Assembly (NCBI RefSeq): GCF_016411865.1 | Contig: NZ_JAEKJA010000002.1 | Coordinates: 62,001 to 126,000 of the forward strand | Source of the DNA: Acuticoccus mangrovi | GTDB taxonomy: Bacteria; Pseudomonadota; Alphaproteobacteria; Rhizobiales; Amorphaceae | Direction: 5' to 3' | DNA length: 64,000 bases | In this document: positions 17,047 through 25,474 of the stretch, one piece after another | Layout: each line of letters begins with the position of its first letter | How positions within the stretch are numbered: the first letter of the stretch is position 1 | Position numbers and translations under genes: made by a program | The notes under the pieces: generated by a model | What the model was told of the DNA's origin: nothing | The model's database searches: none | Seen by the model: the letters and a program-made list of their open reading frames with translations, nothing else

Positions 17047-18282
17047 ATGGCCCTTGCCCTGCGCGTCTTCCTCCCGTTCGCTCTCGCCTTCAACCTCTCC
17101 TTCCTGCTGCGGACCATCAACGCCGTCGCCGGGGAGCCGATTCGGGTGGAGCTGAGCCTTTCGGCGGGCGACATGGGCCTCCTCACCGGCATCTATTTCG
17201 CCGGATATGCGGTCTGCCAGATCCCGTTCGGCATCCTGATGGACCGCTACGGTCCCCGCCGGGTCCAGGCCCTGGTGTTCGCCGTGGCGGCGCTCGGCTG
17301 CCTCGTCTTCACCGTCGCGGAGAGCTTCGAGACCCTCGTCTTCGGCCGCTTCTTCATCGGCGTCGGCGCGTCGATGGCGCTGATGGCGCCGTTCACCGCC
17401 TATCGCCAGTGGTTCACCGCCGAGCGGGTGCCGCTGGTGGTCGCCGCCCACATGACGTTCGGCGCCGCCGGCAGCGCCCTGTCGGGGATCCCGACGGCGG
17501 CGCTCATCGACGTCGTCGGCTGGCGCGGCCTCTTCCTGGTGGTGGCGGTGCTCGTCGCCATCGTCGCGGCGATGACCTTCTTCGTGGTGCCGCGCCGGCA
17601 CGAGCCGTCGACGTCGGTGCCGGTGCACCAGCTCACCCGTGAGCTCGGCGCCGTGCTGCGCTCCCGCGCGCTGTGGCGCCTCGCCCCTCTCGCCACCACC
17701 ACGCAGGCCGGCATGCTCGGCATCCTCAGCCTGTGGATGGGGCCGTGGCTGCGCGAGGCGGCGGACCTCTCCTCCGGCGTGGCGGCGCAGTGGGTGTCGA
17801 TCGCCGCCGGCGGTCTCGTCGTCGGCTTCTGGGGGTTCGGCATCCTGTCGAGCTGGGCGGCCCGGGTCGGGCGCACGATGCAGGTCTTCATCGGCGGGGC
17901 GACGCTCTATGCGCTGATGATCCTCCTCCTCATCGTCCTGCCGCCGACGACGGCGGCGCCGCTGTGGATCGGCTTCGCCGCCGTCGGCACCGTCGGGGTG
18001 ATCACCTACAACCTCATCGCGCGCGAGTTCGTCCCCGAGATGGCGGGACGCGTGAACACGCTGTTGAACTTCAGCGTGTTCACGCTCGCCTTCATCTTCC
18101 AGTGGGGCTTCGGGCTGGTGCTGGAGCTCTTCCCCGATCCCACCGGCGGGGCGACGCCGGAGGGCTACAGCTTCGCCCTGTCGCTGGTGCTCGGCCTCCA
18201 CCTCCTCGCCTTCCTGCCGTTCATCTTCGTCCGCCTGAAGCCGCGTGAGAGCGGTGGGACGATGGGCGAGGCCGTCGGCTGA
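17047..18282 (+). CDS. MFS transporter
   Basis: Major facilitator superfamily carrier with about 12 predicted membrane helices across 411 residues. The family signature between helices 2 and 3 is seen in GILMDRYGPRRVQ (about residues 63-75). The N-terminal Phe/Leu-rich helix contains an uncleaved signal anchor. Substrate is unknown: no clear drug, sugar or nitrate motif is visible. The preceding flavoprotein ends 50 bases upstream on the same strand. It converges on the M20-family gene with three bases between the stops and no terminator. Confidence 0.85.
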   Translation: MALALRVFLPFALAFNLSFLLRTINAVAGEPIRVELSLSAGDMGLLTGIYFAGYAVCQIPFGILMDRYGPRRVQALVFAVAALGCLVFTVAESFETLVFGRFFIGVGASMALMAPFTAYRQWFTAERVPLVVAAHMTFGAAGSALSGIPTAALIDVVGWRGLFLVVAVLVAIVAAMTFFVVPRRHEPSTSVPVHQLTRELGAVLRSRALWRLAPLATTTQAGMLGILSLWMGPWLREAADLSSGVAAQWVSIAAGGLVVGFWGFGILSSWAARVGRTMQVFIGGATLYALMILLLIVLPPTTAAPLWIGFAAVGTVGVITYNLIAREFVPEMAGRVNTLLNFSVFTLAFIFQWGFGLVLELFPDPTGGATPEGYSFALSLVLGLHLLAFLPFIFVRLKPRESGGTMGEAVG

Positions 18283-18285
18283 GGC

Positions 18286-19470
18286 TCAGCCCCGTCCGAG
18301 GAGCTCGGCGACGGCGTCCGTCACCGCCCGCGTCGCGGCACCGAGGTCGGCAAGGCTCACCGCCTCGTCGCCGGTGAAGTCCACCCCCTCGCCGACGATC
18401 GGCGGACCGACGCCGAAGAGGGCGGTCGGAATGCCGGCGAGGGCGTAGTGGCGGGCACCGCTCACGACCGGCGCCGAGACGACGGGCACGGGCCGCCCCA
18501 TGGCGTCCTCGGCATGGCGGGAGAGGATCTCGGCGAGCCGCTCGCTCGGCGGCGTCGGGGTGACGGGCTCGGCGAGGAGGAGGCGGCGGCACTCGAGCTC
18601 GGCGGGGCCGGAGTGCGCCCCCTCCAGCGTCCCGATCAGCGCGGCCTCCACCGCCTCCCCGTCCTCGTCCGGCGCGAGGCGGCGGTCGATGGTGAAGCGC
18701 ACTCTGTCGGCGACGAGGTTCACCCCTCGCCCGCCCTCGATGGTGGAGATGGTGAGCGGGCGAGGCGCCTGCTTCGCCACCTCGAGCGCACGATCGAGGA
18801 GCGGGGCGGTGGCGGCCATGGCGTCGACCCCGTCCTCGGGGCGCGAGGCGTGGGCCTGCACGCCCCGCACGAGCACTTCGAGGTGCAGCACCCCCTCCTG
18901 CCCCACCACCACCTGGTAGGACGTGCCGGCGGCGATCACGGCGTCGGGCTGCGTCAGCTCGTGGCCGAGGAGAAAGGCGGGGCCGAGGAAGCCGCCGGTC
19001 TCCTCGTCGGCGGTGAGATGGAGCTCCAGCGTGCCGGAGAGCCCCGCGGGCTCGGCGACGAGATGCTCGAGGGCCGCCACGTAGGCGGCGACGTCGGCCT
19101 TCGAATCGCGCGCGCCGCGGCCGTGGAGCAACCCGTCGTGGATCTCCGCGCCGAACGGGTCGCGCCGCCAGCCGGAGCCCGCCGGCAGCGTGTCCATCGG
19201 CGCGTGGAGGGCGACCGTCGGCCCGGAGCCGAAATTGTGGCGCACGATGAGGTTCAGAACGTCGGAGCGGCCATAGTGGCGGGCGAAGGGAGCCGGCACC
19301 GGGTGGCGTTCCACCTCGAAGCCGCGCCCTTCCAGCGAGACAGCCAGCCACTCCATCGCCTCGCCCACCTCGCCCGGCGGGTTCTCCGTGTTGAGGCGGA
19401 CGAGGTCCTGCAGGAAGGCGACCGCCCCGTTGGGAGCGGTCGCGGCGGGACTTGACGGGTCCTCGTTCAT
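18286..19470 (-). CDS. M20-family peptidase-like protein with substituted metal ligands
   Basis: Fold of the ArgE/DapE/CPG2 dimetal amidohydrolases, 394 residues, with catalytic and dimerisation domains in the usual order. Retained are Asp122 (GRGARDSKAD), the Glu pair 156-157 (TADEETGG) and the dimerisation-domain His207 (GVQAHAS). Altered are three metal-ligand positions: the HxD motif reads PMD (Pro91, Asp93), the EPT Glu reads Ala/Gly (residues 181-182, AAGTS) and the C-terminal His before the [ND]E pair reads Phe365 (FTGDE). It may therefore be inactive or use one metal only. Its ATG overlaps the stop of the upstream quinone oxidoreductase gene by four bases. Ligand assignments are my alignment by eye. 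Confidence 0.75.
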   Translation of the reverse strand: MNEDPSSPAATAPNGAVAFLQDLVRLNTENPPGEVGEAMEWLAVSLEGRGFEVERHPVPAPFARHYGRSDVLNLIVRHNFGSGPTVALHAPMDTLPAGSGWRRDPFGAEIHDGLLHGRGARDSKADVAAYVAALEHLVAEPAGLSGTLELHLTADEETGGFLGPAFLLGHELTQPDAVIAAGTSYQVVVGQEGVLHLEVLVRGVQAHASRPEDGVDAMAATAPLLDRALEVAKQAPRPLTISTIEGGRGVNLVADRVRFTIDRRLAPDEDGEAVEAALIGTLEGAHSGPAELECRRLLLAEPVTPTPPSERLAEILSRHAEDAMGRPVPVVSAPVVSGARHYALAGIPTALFGVGPPIVGEGVDFTGDEAVSLADLGAATRAVTDAVAELLGRG

Positions 19471-20444
19471 GGGAGGAGCACCGTGGCGCCGGTGGTCTTG
19501 CGTCCTTCGAGGGCGCGGTGGGCCTCTGCCGCGTCCTTCAGCGGGAATGTCTGATCCACCGAGATCTTCACCTTGCCGGAGCCCACCATCTCGAAGAGAT
19601 CAGCAGCGTTCGCCTCGAGCCGCGCGCGCGTGCCGACATAGGTGAAGAGGGTCGGACGGGTGGCAAAGAGCGAGCCCTTCTGCGCCAGGTGGCCGAGGTT
19701 GAAGCCTTCGATCGGGCCCGACGACTGGCCGAAGCTCGCGAACAGGCCGAACGGCTTCAGACAGTCGAGCGAGCCCGGATAGGTGTCCTTGCCCACCGAA
19801 TCGTAGACCACGTCGACCCCCTCCCCGTCGGTGAGCTCCTTCACCCGGGCGACGAAGTCCTCTTCGCGGTAGTTGATCACCTCGGCGTAGCCGTTCGCTT
19901 TGGCGAGCTCGGCCTTTTGCGCCGTCGACACGGTGCCGATGAGGCGCGCGCCGATCGCCTTCGCCCACTGGCCGGCGATGAGGCCGACGCCGCCCGCCGC
20001 GGCGTGGAAGAGCGCCGTGTGGGAGGGGCCGAGGGCGAACGTCTCCTTGAGGAGGTAGCGCACCGTCATGCCCTTCAGCATCATCGCGGCGGCGGTCTGG
20101 TCGTCGATCGCGTCGGGCAGCTTGAGCGCCGTCGCCGCCGGCATCGCGCGTCGCTCGGCGTAGGAGCCGATCGGCGCCGCGTAGGCGATCCGATCGCCGA
20201 CGGCGAAGCCGGTGACGCCGGGACCGAGCGCCTCCACCACTCCGGCCGCCTCGTTGCCGATCACGAGCGGCAGCCCGCCCGGCGCGGGGTAAAGGCCGGA
20301 GCGGAAATAGGTGTCGAGATAGTTGAGGCCGATCGCCGTATGGCGCACCACGATCTCGCCCTCTGCGGGCGTAGGGTCCTCGATCTCGCGCCACGTGAGG
20401 ACGTCGGGGCCGCCGACCTCCTCCACGAGGATGGCGTGCGTCAT
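19467..20444 (-). CDS. NADPH:quinone oxidoreductase (zeta-crystallin type MDR)
   Basis: Zinc-free medium-chain dehydrogenase/reductase that reduces quinones with NADPH; resembles E. coli QorA. ATG 20444 gives MTHAILVEEVGGPDVLTW, the usual N-terminus; the frame is open upstream, but that would overlap the divergent UbiH gene's leader. The nucleotide-binding motif AAAGGVGLIAGQWAK is at about residues 147-161, and FRSGLYPAPGGLPLVIG near residue 60 is typical of the family. 325 residues. Translationally coupled to the M20-family gene downstream. Confidence 0.88.
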   Translation of the reverse strand: MTHAILVEEVGGPDVLTWREIEDPTPAEGEIVVRHTAIGLNYLDTYFRSGLYPAPGGLPLVIGNEAAGVVEALGPGVTGFAVGDRIAYAAPIGSYAERRAMPAATALKLPDAIDDQTAAAMMLKGMTVRYLLKETFALGPSHTALFHAAAGGVGLIAGQWAKAIGARLIGTVSTAQKAELAKANGYAEVINYREEDFVARVKELTDGEGVDVVYDSVGKDTYPGSLDCLKPFGLFASFGQSSGPIEGFNLGHLAQKGSLFATRPTLFTYVGTRARLEANAADLFEMVGSGKVKISVDQTFPLKDAAEAHRALEGRKTTGATVLLP

Positions 20445-20524
20445 AATCGCTCTCCGATTTTCAGGATCGGACGTTAGTTTTGCCGGGCAAGGCAATCAAG
20501 CCGGCCGGGCGCGAGGAGGATCGA

Positions 20525-21706
20525 ATGGACGCGAACGACACGATGGGAGCGAGCGAGACGCTGGTCGTGGACGTCGCCGTGGTGGGGGGCGGGCCGACGG
20601 GCGCGCTCGCCGCGCTCGTCGCCGCCGAGGCGGGCTGGCGGGTCGCCCTCGTCGCCCCCGCCCCCGCCCGCGACCCGCGCACGACGGCGCTCCTGATGCC
20701 CTCCGTCGCCCTCCTCGACCGGCTCGGCGTCTGGGAGGGCGTCGCCCCCCATGCGGCGGCCCTCACCAGCATGCGCATCATCGACGACACCGGCCGCCTC
20801 CCCCGCGCGCCGGAGATCGCCTTCGACGCTCACGAGATCTCGCTCGACCAGTTCGGCTTCAACGTGGAGAACGACCATCTCAACGCTGCGCTGGCCGACC
20901 GGCTCGCGAGTGCGGGGGTGAGGCACGTCGACGAGCTCGCCGAGCGCGTCCACAACGGCGAGATCGCCTCGGTGGAGGCCGGCGAGACGCGGGTGGAGGC
21001 GGAGCTGATCGTTGGCGCGGACGGCATCGATTCGGTGGTCCGCGCCGCCTCCGGCCTCGCCGTGAAGCGCTGGCGCTACAATCAGAGCGCGTTCGTGACC
21101 GTGCTGTCGCACGCCCGCCCGCACGGCAACGCGTCGATCGAGTTCCACACGCCGGGCGGGCCGTTCACGCTGGTGCCGCTGCCCGGAGAGCGCTCCTCGC
21201 TGGTGTTCGTGGAGCGGCCGGAGGTGATCGACGAGTGGGCGAGCGCCGATCCCGGCCCCCTCGCCCGCGAGCTGGAGCGGCGCGCCCACGCCGTGCTCGG
21301 CCGCATGCAGATCGACGGGCCGCGCGCGGTGATCCCCCTCGAGGGGATGGTGGCGCACCATTTCGGCGTCCGGCGCGCCGTGCTCGTGGGCGAGGCCGGT
21401 CACCGGTTGCCGCCGATCGGGGCGCAGGGCCTCAATCTCGGCATTCGCGACGTCGCGATTCTGTCCAACCTTCTGGAGCGGGCCCGACCGGGCCGCAGCC
21501 TCGCCGGTCTCGCCGATCGTTACGATTCCCATCGCCGGCTCGAGGTGGGGGTGCGCTCCACCGGGGTCGACCTCCTCAACCGCTCGCTCCTGACGAGCGC
21601 CCTCCCCTTGACGCTGCTGCGCACCGCCGGCCTCACCGCCGCCCGCGAGATCGGCCCGGTGCGGCGAGCGATGATGCGCGCGGGGCTCGCCGAGCCGCTC
21701 TTCTGA
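20525..21706 (+). CDS. UbiH/UbiF-family FAD-dependent hydroxylase
   Basis: Flavoprotein monooxygenase of the ubiquinone-biosynthesis hydroxylase family. ATG 20525 is preceded by GAGGAGGA at a good distance. The dinucleotide motif GGGPTG is at residues 21-26, the DG motif in VGADGIDSVVRAA lies near residue 165, and the second FAD motif GEAGHRLPPIGAQGLNLGIRD near residue 300 is the UbiH signature. 393 residues. Which ring position it hydroxylates cannot be assigned. It stands alone on the plus strand, divergent from the quinone oxidoreductase. Confidence 0.85.
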   Translation: MDANDTMGASETLVVDVAVVGGGPTGALAALVAAEAGWRVALVAPAPARDPRTTALLMPSVALLDRLGVWEGVAPHAAALTSMRIIDDTGRLPRAPEIAFDAHEISLDQFGFNVENDHLNAALADRLASAGVRHVDELAERVHNGEIASVEAGETRVEAELIVGADGIDSVVRAASGLAVKRWRYNQSAFVTVLSHARPHGNASIEFHTPGGPFTLVPLPGERSSLVFVERPEVIDEWASADPGPLARELERRAHAVLGRMQIDGPRAVIPLEGMVAHHFGVRRAVLVGEAGHRLPPIGAQGLNLGIRDVAILSNLLERARPGRSLAGLADRYDSHRRLEVGVRSTGVDLLNRSLLTSALPLTLLRTAGLTAAREIGPVRRAMMRAGLAEPLF

Positions 21707-21734
21707 CGCGCTGCCCCCCGCACGATGCGTCGCG

Positions 21735-22682
21735 CTAGAGGAGCCCGCTGCTGATCGCGTAGAGGATCGCGGTGACGGTGACGGCCGACACCGCCGTGCC
21801 GACGAGCACCACGTTGGAGGCCCCCTCCACGAAGCGGCCATATTGGGTGGCGAGCACGAACACGTTGGTCGCCGGGGGCAGCGCCGCCATCAGCACCGCC
21901 GTCGTGCGCCACAGCGGGTCGGCATGCACCATCCCCACCAAGACGAAGGCGAGCATCGGGTGGAGCAGCAGCTTGAACGAGAGGAAGAGCGTCAGGTCGC
22001 CCACCACCTCGCGCGTCGGCGGCCGCTGGAGGGCGACGGTCACGCCCATGGCGAAGAGCGCGCAGGGCGCCGCCGCCCCGCGCAGCATGGTGAGGAGACG
22101 GTCGACCATCACCGGCGGCTCCCAGGCGAAGGCCGCCGCGAGCGCTCCGGCGATGGTCGCCAGAATGAACGGATGGGTGAAGATGCGCACCAGGATGCGC
22201 CACGCCGTCACCATCGGCGTGCCCGTCTTCGCCCCGCCGATCGCCATCAGCACCGGCGTGAGGATGAAGAACATGGTGTTCTCGAACGCGAAGATGAGCG
22301 CCACCGGAACCGCTGCCGGCGCGCCGAGGGCGGTGATCGCGAGACCCGGCCCGAGATAGCCGTTGTTGGAGTAGGAGCCGGCGAGGGCGTGGAGGGTGGC
22401 AAGCTCCACGTCCCGCCCGGTACGGACCAGAGCGATGAGGAAGCCGGCGACGAAGATCGTCAGCGTCGTCACCACCACGGCGACGATGAAGGCGATGTTG
22501 GAGAGCTCCTCGAACGGGGTCTCGGCGAGCAGCTGGAAGAACAGCGCCGGCAGGGCGAGATAGAGGATGAAGATGTTCAGCCACTCGAGGCCGCTCGCCG
22601 GTCGGCGCACGATCCGTCCCGCGACGAAGCCGAGGAAGATCAGCCCGAAGAAGGGCACGGTGAGCGAGAGCACCTCGCGCAT
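21735..22682 (-). CDS. AEC-family transporter
   Basis: Auxin-efflux-carrier family membrane protein with about ten hydrophobic segments in 315 residues, arranged as two five-helix halves. The first half has FFGLIFLGFVAGRI and a GSYSNNGYLGPG segment typical of the discontinuous helix in this family; the second half ends with PPATNVFVLATQY, also typical. Bacterial members move organic acids such as malate or malonate, but nothing here decides the substrate. It converges on the UbiH-like gene and diverges from lpxL. Confidence 0.85.
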   Translation of the reverse strand: MREVLSLTVPFFGLIFLGFVAGRIVRRPASGLEWLNIFILYLALPALFFQLLAETPFEELSNIAFIVAVVVTTLTIFVAGFLIALVRTGRDVELATLHALAGSYSNNGYLGPGLAITALGAPAAVPVALIFAFENTMFFILTPVLMAIGGAKTGTPMVTAWRILVRIFTHPFILATIAGALAAAFAWEPPVMVDRLLTMLRGAAAPCALFAMGVTVALQRPPTREVVGDLTLFLSFKLLLHPMLAFVLVGMVHADPLWRTTAVLMAALPPATNVFVLATQYGRFVEGASNVVLVGTAVSAVTVTAILYAISSGLL

Positions 22683-22743
22683 GAAAAATCGGCTCCAAGG
22701 GGGAGGATCGGGCGGGGAGCGTTAGAGCATCGGCGAGGCCCCC

Positions 22744-22805
22744 GGTAAAGGCTTCGGCGCGCCTTCGGGCGGCGCCGGGCTCGCGGGCATGGCCGAGGCT
22801 TTACC
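22744..22805 (+). other. 62-base imperfect stem-loop upstream of lpxL
   Basis: GGTAAAG (22744-22750) pairs with CTTTACC (22799-22805), and the bases just inside (CTTCGGC with GCCGAGG) extend the stem across a bulge. The loop contains a further G+C-rich hairpin. It ends 45 bases before the lpxL start and may form in its leader, or may mark the divergent control region with the AEC carrier. Confidence 0.3.
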
Positions 22806-22850
22806 CGACCCGCACGCGATGCCATCTACCGGCCGCAATAGGAGTTCCGC

Positions 22851-23936
22851 GTGCCCACCCAGTCCGCCAACAGCGCCCCGCCGAAACGCCGCCATGCGAA
22901 GCGGGGCTTCGAGCGCACCCTCCTGGGGCTGCGCTATCGTCTGGAATATGTCCTGGTGCGCGTGGTGGGCTTCGGCTTGCGCCACATTCCCGTCGAGATG
23001 GCGTCCGGGCTGATGGGGGCGATCATGGGGCTGGTGATGCCGCTCACCGCGCGCCATGCGCGGGCGCTGGAGCATCTGCGCTTCGCCCTCCCCGAGCTAG
23101 AGGAGGCGGAGCGGCGCTCCATCGCCCGGCGGATGTGGGTGCACCTCGGCCGCGTCGCCGGGGAGTCGTTTCAGATCGACAAGATCATGGCCGATACGCG
23201 CCGCGTCAGCCTGCCGCCCGACTTCGACCATTTCCGCGAACTCTGCCGCGACGGGGCGATCAACGCCGCCGTGCATCTCGGAAACTGGGAGATCGGCGGG
23301 GTGATGCCGCGGGCGGCGGGTCTGCAGCTCGCCGGCGTCTACCAGCCGCTGCACAACCCCTATGTGGAACGCTATCTGAAATCGCTGCGAGCGAGCGCCT
23401 ACCCCGCCGGCCTCTTCGCCAAGGGGCCGAAGGTGGGGCACACCCTCGTCAACCTCGTGCGGCAGGGGGCGGGGATCGGCCTCGTCGCCGACTTCCGCGA
23501 GATGCGCGGCGTGGGCGTGACCTTCTTCGGCCAGCCCGCCTTCGCGACGCCGCTGCCGGCGATGCTGGCGCGGGCGACGGGGCGACCGATCATCGCGGGC
23601 GCGGTGATCCGCACCCATGGGGTGCATTTCCGCGGCGTGCTCGCTCACGTTCCGGTGAAGCAGACCGACGATCGGGAGCGCGACATCGCGGAGGCGACGC
23701 AGGCGCTGCACGATGTCTACGAGCGGTGGATCCGCGAGGCCCCGGAGCAGTGGATGTGGACGCACCGCAAGTGGGCCCGCTCCCGCCGGCGAGAGCTCAC
23801 GGTGGCGACCGCCGAGCCGGACGAGGCGGCCGCGTCTTCCGACACCGCACCGGATCACGCCGAGGTGGTGGCGCCTCCCGGCCCCCTCCCCGCGCAATCC
23901 GCGCCGGAACCGGAGCGGGCGGCACGTTCACGATGA
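22851..23936 (+). CDS. lpxL: lipid A biosynthesis acyltransferase (LpxL/HtrB family)
   Basis: Inner-membrane enzyme that adds a secondary acyl chain to the lipid A precursor. GTG start with AGGAG eight bases upstream. A hydrophobic anchor lies around residues 30-65, and the catalytic HxxxxE is His142...Glu147 in VHLGNWEIGG. A further family block is GIGLVADFREMRG. The end of the catalytic domain, EQWMWTHRKW, is typical. About 45 extra residues rich in Ala, Pro and Glu follow. Which acyl group is transferred cannot be read from sequence. Confidence 0.9.
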   Translation: MPTQSANSAPPKRRHAKRGFERTLLGLRYRLEYVLVRVVGFGLRHIPVEMASGLMGAIMGLVMPLTARHARALEHLRFALPELEEAERRSIARRMWVHLGRVAGESFQIDKIMADTRRVSLPPDFDHFRELCRDGAINAAVHLGNWEIGGVMPRAAGLQLAGVYQPLHNPYVERYLKSLRASAYPAGLFAKGPKVGHTLVNLVRQGAGIGLVADFREMRGVGVTFFGQPAFATPLPAMLARATGRPIIAGAVIRTHGVHFRGVLAHVPVKQTDDRERDIAEATQALHDVYERWIREAPEQWMWTHRKWARSRRRELTVATAEPDEAAASSDTAPDHAEVVAPPGPLPAQSAPEPERAARSR

Positions 23937-24226
23937 ATAACGGTTGACCCCTGAGGAGACTTGCGCCCGTACCACGCCACAAGTAACCGTATGATCTTTA
24001 GCAGCCGCGCCTTGTGCGAAGCTGACCATGGAGCTGAACCGGTCATGGGTGAACCACATTATGAGGGTCAGACAGTGTACCGGATCGGTTTTGCGGAGGA
24101 CGCGGCAGCCACGTGGCACCGGGGTTGCAGCGGCTCAGTGATGGCAGTCCGGGGTCGGCCGGCGCATGCAGCGCCATCTCAGTTCCATGTTAAGGTCGCC
24201 GTGCGGCCGCGCGTTGGGTAGCACTC

Positions 24227-24556
24227 ATGAAGAAAATCAAGACTGCGAAATTTCAGCTCGGGCAGGTGGTGCGCCACCGCGTCTTCAGCTTCCGCGGTGT
24301 TATCTTCGACGTGGACCCCACCTTCTCCAATACCGAGGAGTGGTGGGAGGCGATCCCCGAGGACATTCGGCCCCGCCGCGACCAGCCCTTCTATCACCTG
24401 TTCGCCGAGAACGACGAGACCGAGTACATCGCCTACGTGTCGGAGCAGAATCTCCTGCCCGACGACACGGGCGAGCCGGTGCGTCACCCCCAGGTGAGCG
24501 ACATGTTCGAGCGCCGCGACGGCGCCTACTGCGCCCGCAGCAGCAACTTCCACTGA
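24227..24556 (+). CDS. hspQ: heat shock protein HspQ
   Basis: Small hemimethylated-DNA-binding / ClpS-independent proteolysis adaptor homologue; in E. coli HspQ is a heat-induced specificity factor for Lon. The 109-residue protein shows the family core KFQLGQVVRHRVFSFRG and the Trp-rich EEWWEAIP, then FYHLFAE and YIAYVSEQNL. The 290 bases upstream (23937-24226) hold no gene I can support and no clear sigma-32 promoter. A strong terminator follows 30 bases after the stop. Confidence 0.92.
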   Translation: MKKIKTAKFQLGQVVRHRVFSFRGVIFDVDPTFSNTEEWWEAIPEDIRPRRDQPFYHLFAENDETEYIAYVSEQNLLPDDTGEPVRHPQVSDMFERRDGAYCARSSNFH

Positions 24557-24586
24557 AGCCGCACCCGCGACCGACCGACAGAAACG

Positions 24587-24621
24587 AAAAAAGCGTCGGA
24601 GCGTGGCTCCGGCGCTTTTTT
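24587..24621. terminator. bidirectional intrinsic terminator between hspQ and ialB
   Basis: Six A, a 10-bp stem (24593-24602 with 24606-24615; one G-T pair; 3-base loop GTG), then six T. The symmetry of the A and T runs lets it act on hspQ (+) and on read-through from ialB (-). Confidence 0.9.
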
Positions 24622-24681
24622 GTCGACATCGACGGTCTCCGCAAGGCTCCCGAAAGACCCGCGAGGACCCCGAAAGAAGAG

Positions 24682-24706
24682 GAGCGGCGGTCGCGCGCCG
24701 CCGCTC
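24682..24706 (-). terminator. probable ialB terminator
   Basis: A perfect 9-bp G+C-rich stem (GAGCGGCGG / CCGCCGCTC) with a 7-base loop starts 8 bases after the ialB stop. On the minus strand it is followed by the pyrimidine-rich CTCTTCTTTC. Confidence 0.55.
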
Positions 24707-24714
24707 GAACGGCC

Positions 24715-25323
24715 TTACTGGCTCGACTCTTCCACCGCCTTGCGCTGTTCGGCGACGAGACGGTCGCGCATCTTCTGCGCCTTGTCCTCGAGCTGACGCT
24801 GAAGGTCCGCCTGCTTCTGCTGCAGCTCCTGCGGGTTGATGCCTTCCCCGTCGTAGGCGGAGGTGAAGCCGATCAGGGTGAGGTCGAACCGCACGGGCTT
24901 GGCCTGCTGGTTGACCGTCGTGAGCTGCAGCTTGCCGCCCGCCTTCAGGCGGGTGACGAAGCCCGCATCGATGGCGAGCTCGGCATAGCAGGCATTCGGG
25001 AAACAGATCGAGTAGCGCGCCTGTTCGGCCTTGCTGCCGTCGATCTGCAACTGGACGCCGGGCTGGATCAGCATCCCCACGGGCACCGACACCAGCAGGC
25101 TCTTGCGCGCCTCGCCGGGGGTCTCCCGGATCGCCACCGACGCCAGGAACTGGCCGGAGTCGGTCCGCAGCTCCTGCGTGATCAGGCAAAGCTGCTTGTT
25201 TGCCTTCGGGTCCGTGTTGCAGATCTTCACCCAGGCGTTGTCGTCCTGAGCCGACGCCGGTGCCGTCGGCAAGGCCGCGGCGGTCGCGATCGCCATCATG
25301 GCCATCAGTTGAACCAGACGCAT
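24715..25323 (-). CDS. ialB: invasion-associated locus B (IalB) family protein
   Basis: Exported protein of the IalB family, linked to erythrocyte invasion in Bartonella; in free-living relatives the role is unknown. ATG 25323 starts a Sec signal peptide that ends after ALPTAPASAQ. The mature part has the family's two cysteine pairs (KICNTDPKANKQLC and SICFPNAC). The last 40 residues (QELQQKQADLQRQLEDKAQ onward) are Gln/Glu/Lys-rich and likely form a coiled coil, an extension beyond the usual IalB core. 202 residues. It is divergent from the solute-binding protein gene; the 151-base gap must hold both promoters. Confidence 0.85.
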   Translation of the reverse strand: MRLVQLMAMMAIATAAALPTAPASAQDDNAWVKICNTDPKANKQLCLITQELRTDSGQFLASVAIRETPGEARKSLLVSVPVGMLIQPGVQLQIDGSKAEQARYSICFPNACYAELAIDAGFVTRLKAGGKLQLTTVNQQAKPVRFDLTLIGFTSAYDGEGINPQELQQKQADLQRQLEDKAQKMRDRLVAEQRKAVEESSQ

Positions 25324-25474
25324 GGTCAATTCCCCCGTACTCAAAGAGATCGTTGCAGCGGGTCGCGCCCCGCCATTCACCGAACGCTTAGACCGCGTGG
25401 AGCAAATTGGCTAGAACGCCGTGCCCCGAGACGGCGAAAAAACACTGTGCCATTGTGAAACAGAAAGGTGCGCC

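Noticed and set aside
23961-24221. 86-codon plus-strand frame in the gap before hspQ
   Set aside because: No ribosome binding site or family pattern; composition is that of an untranslated gap.
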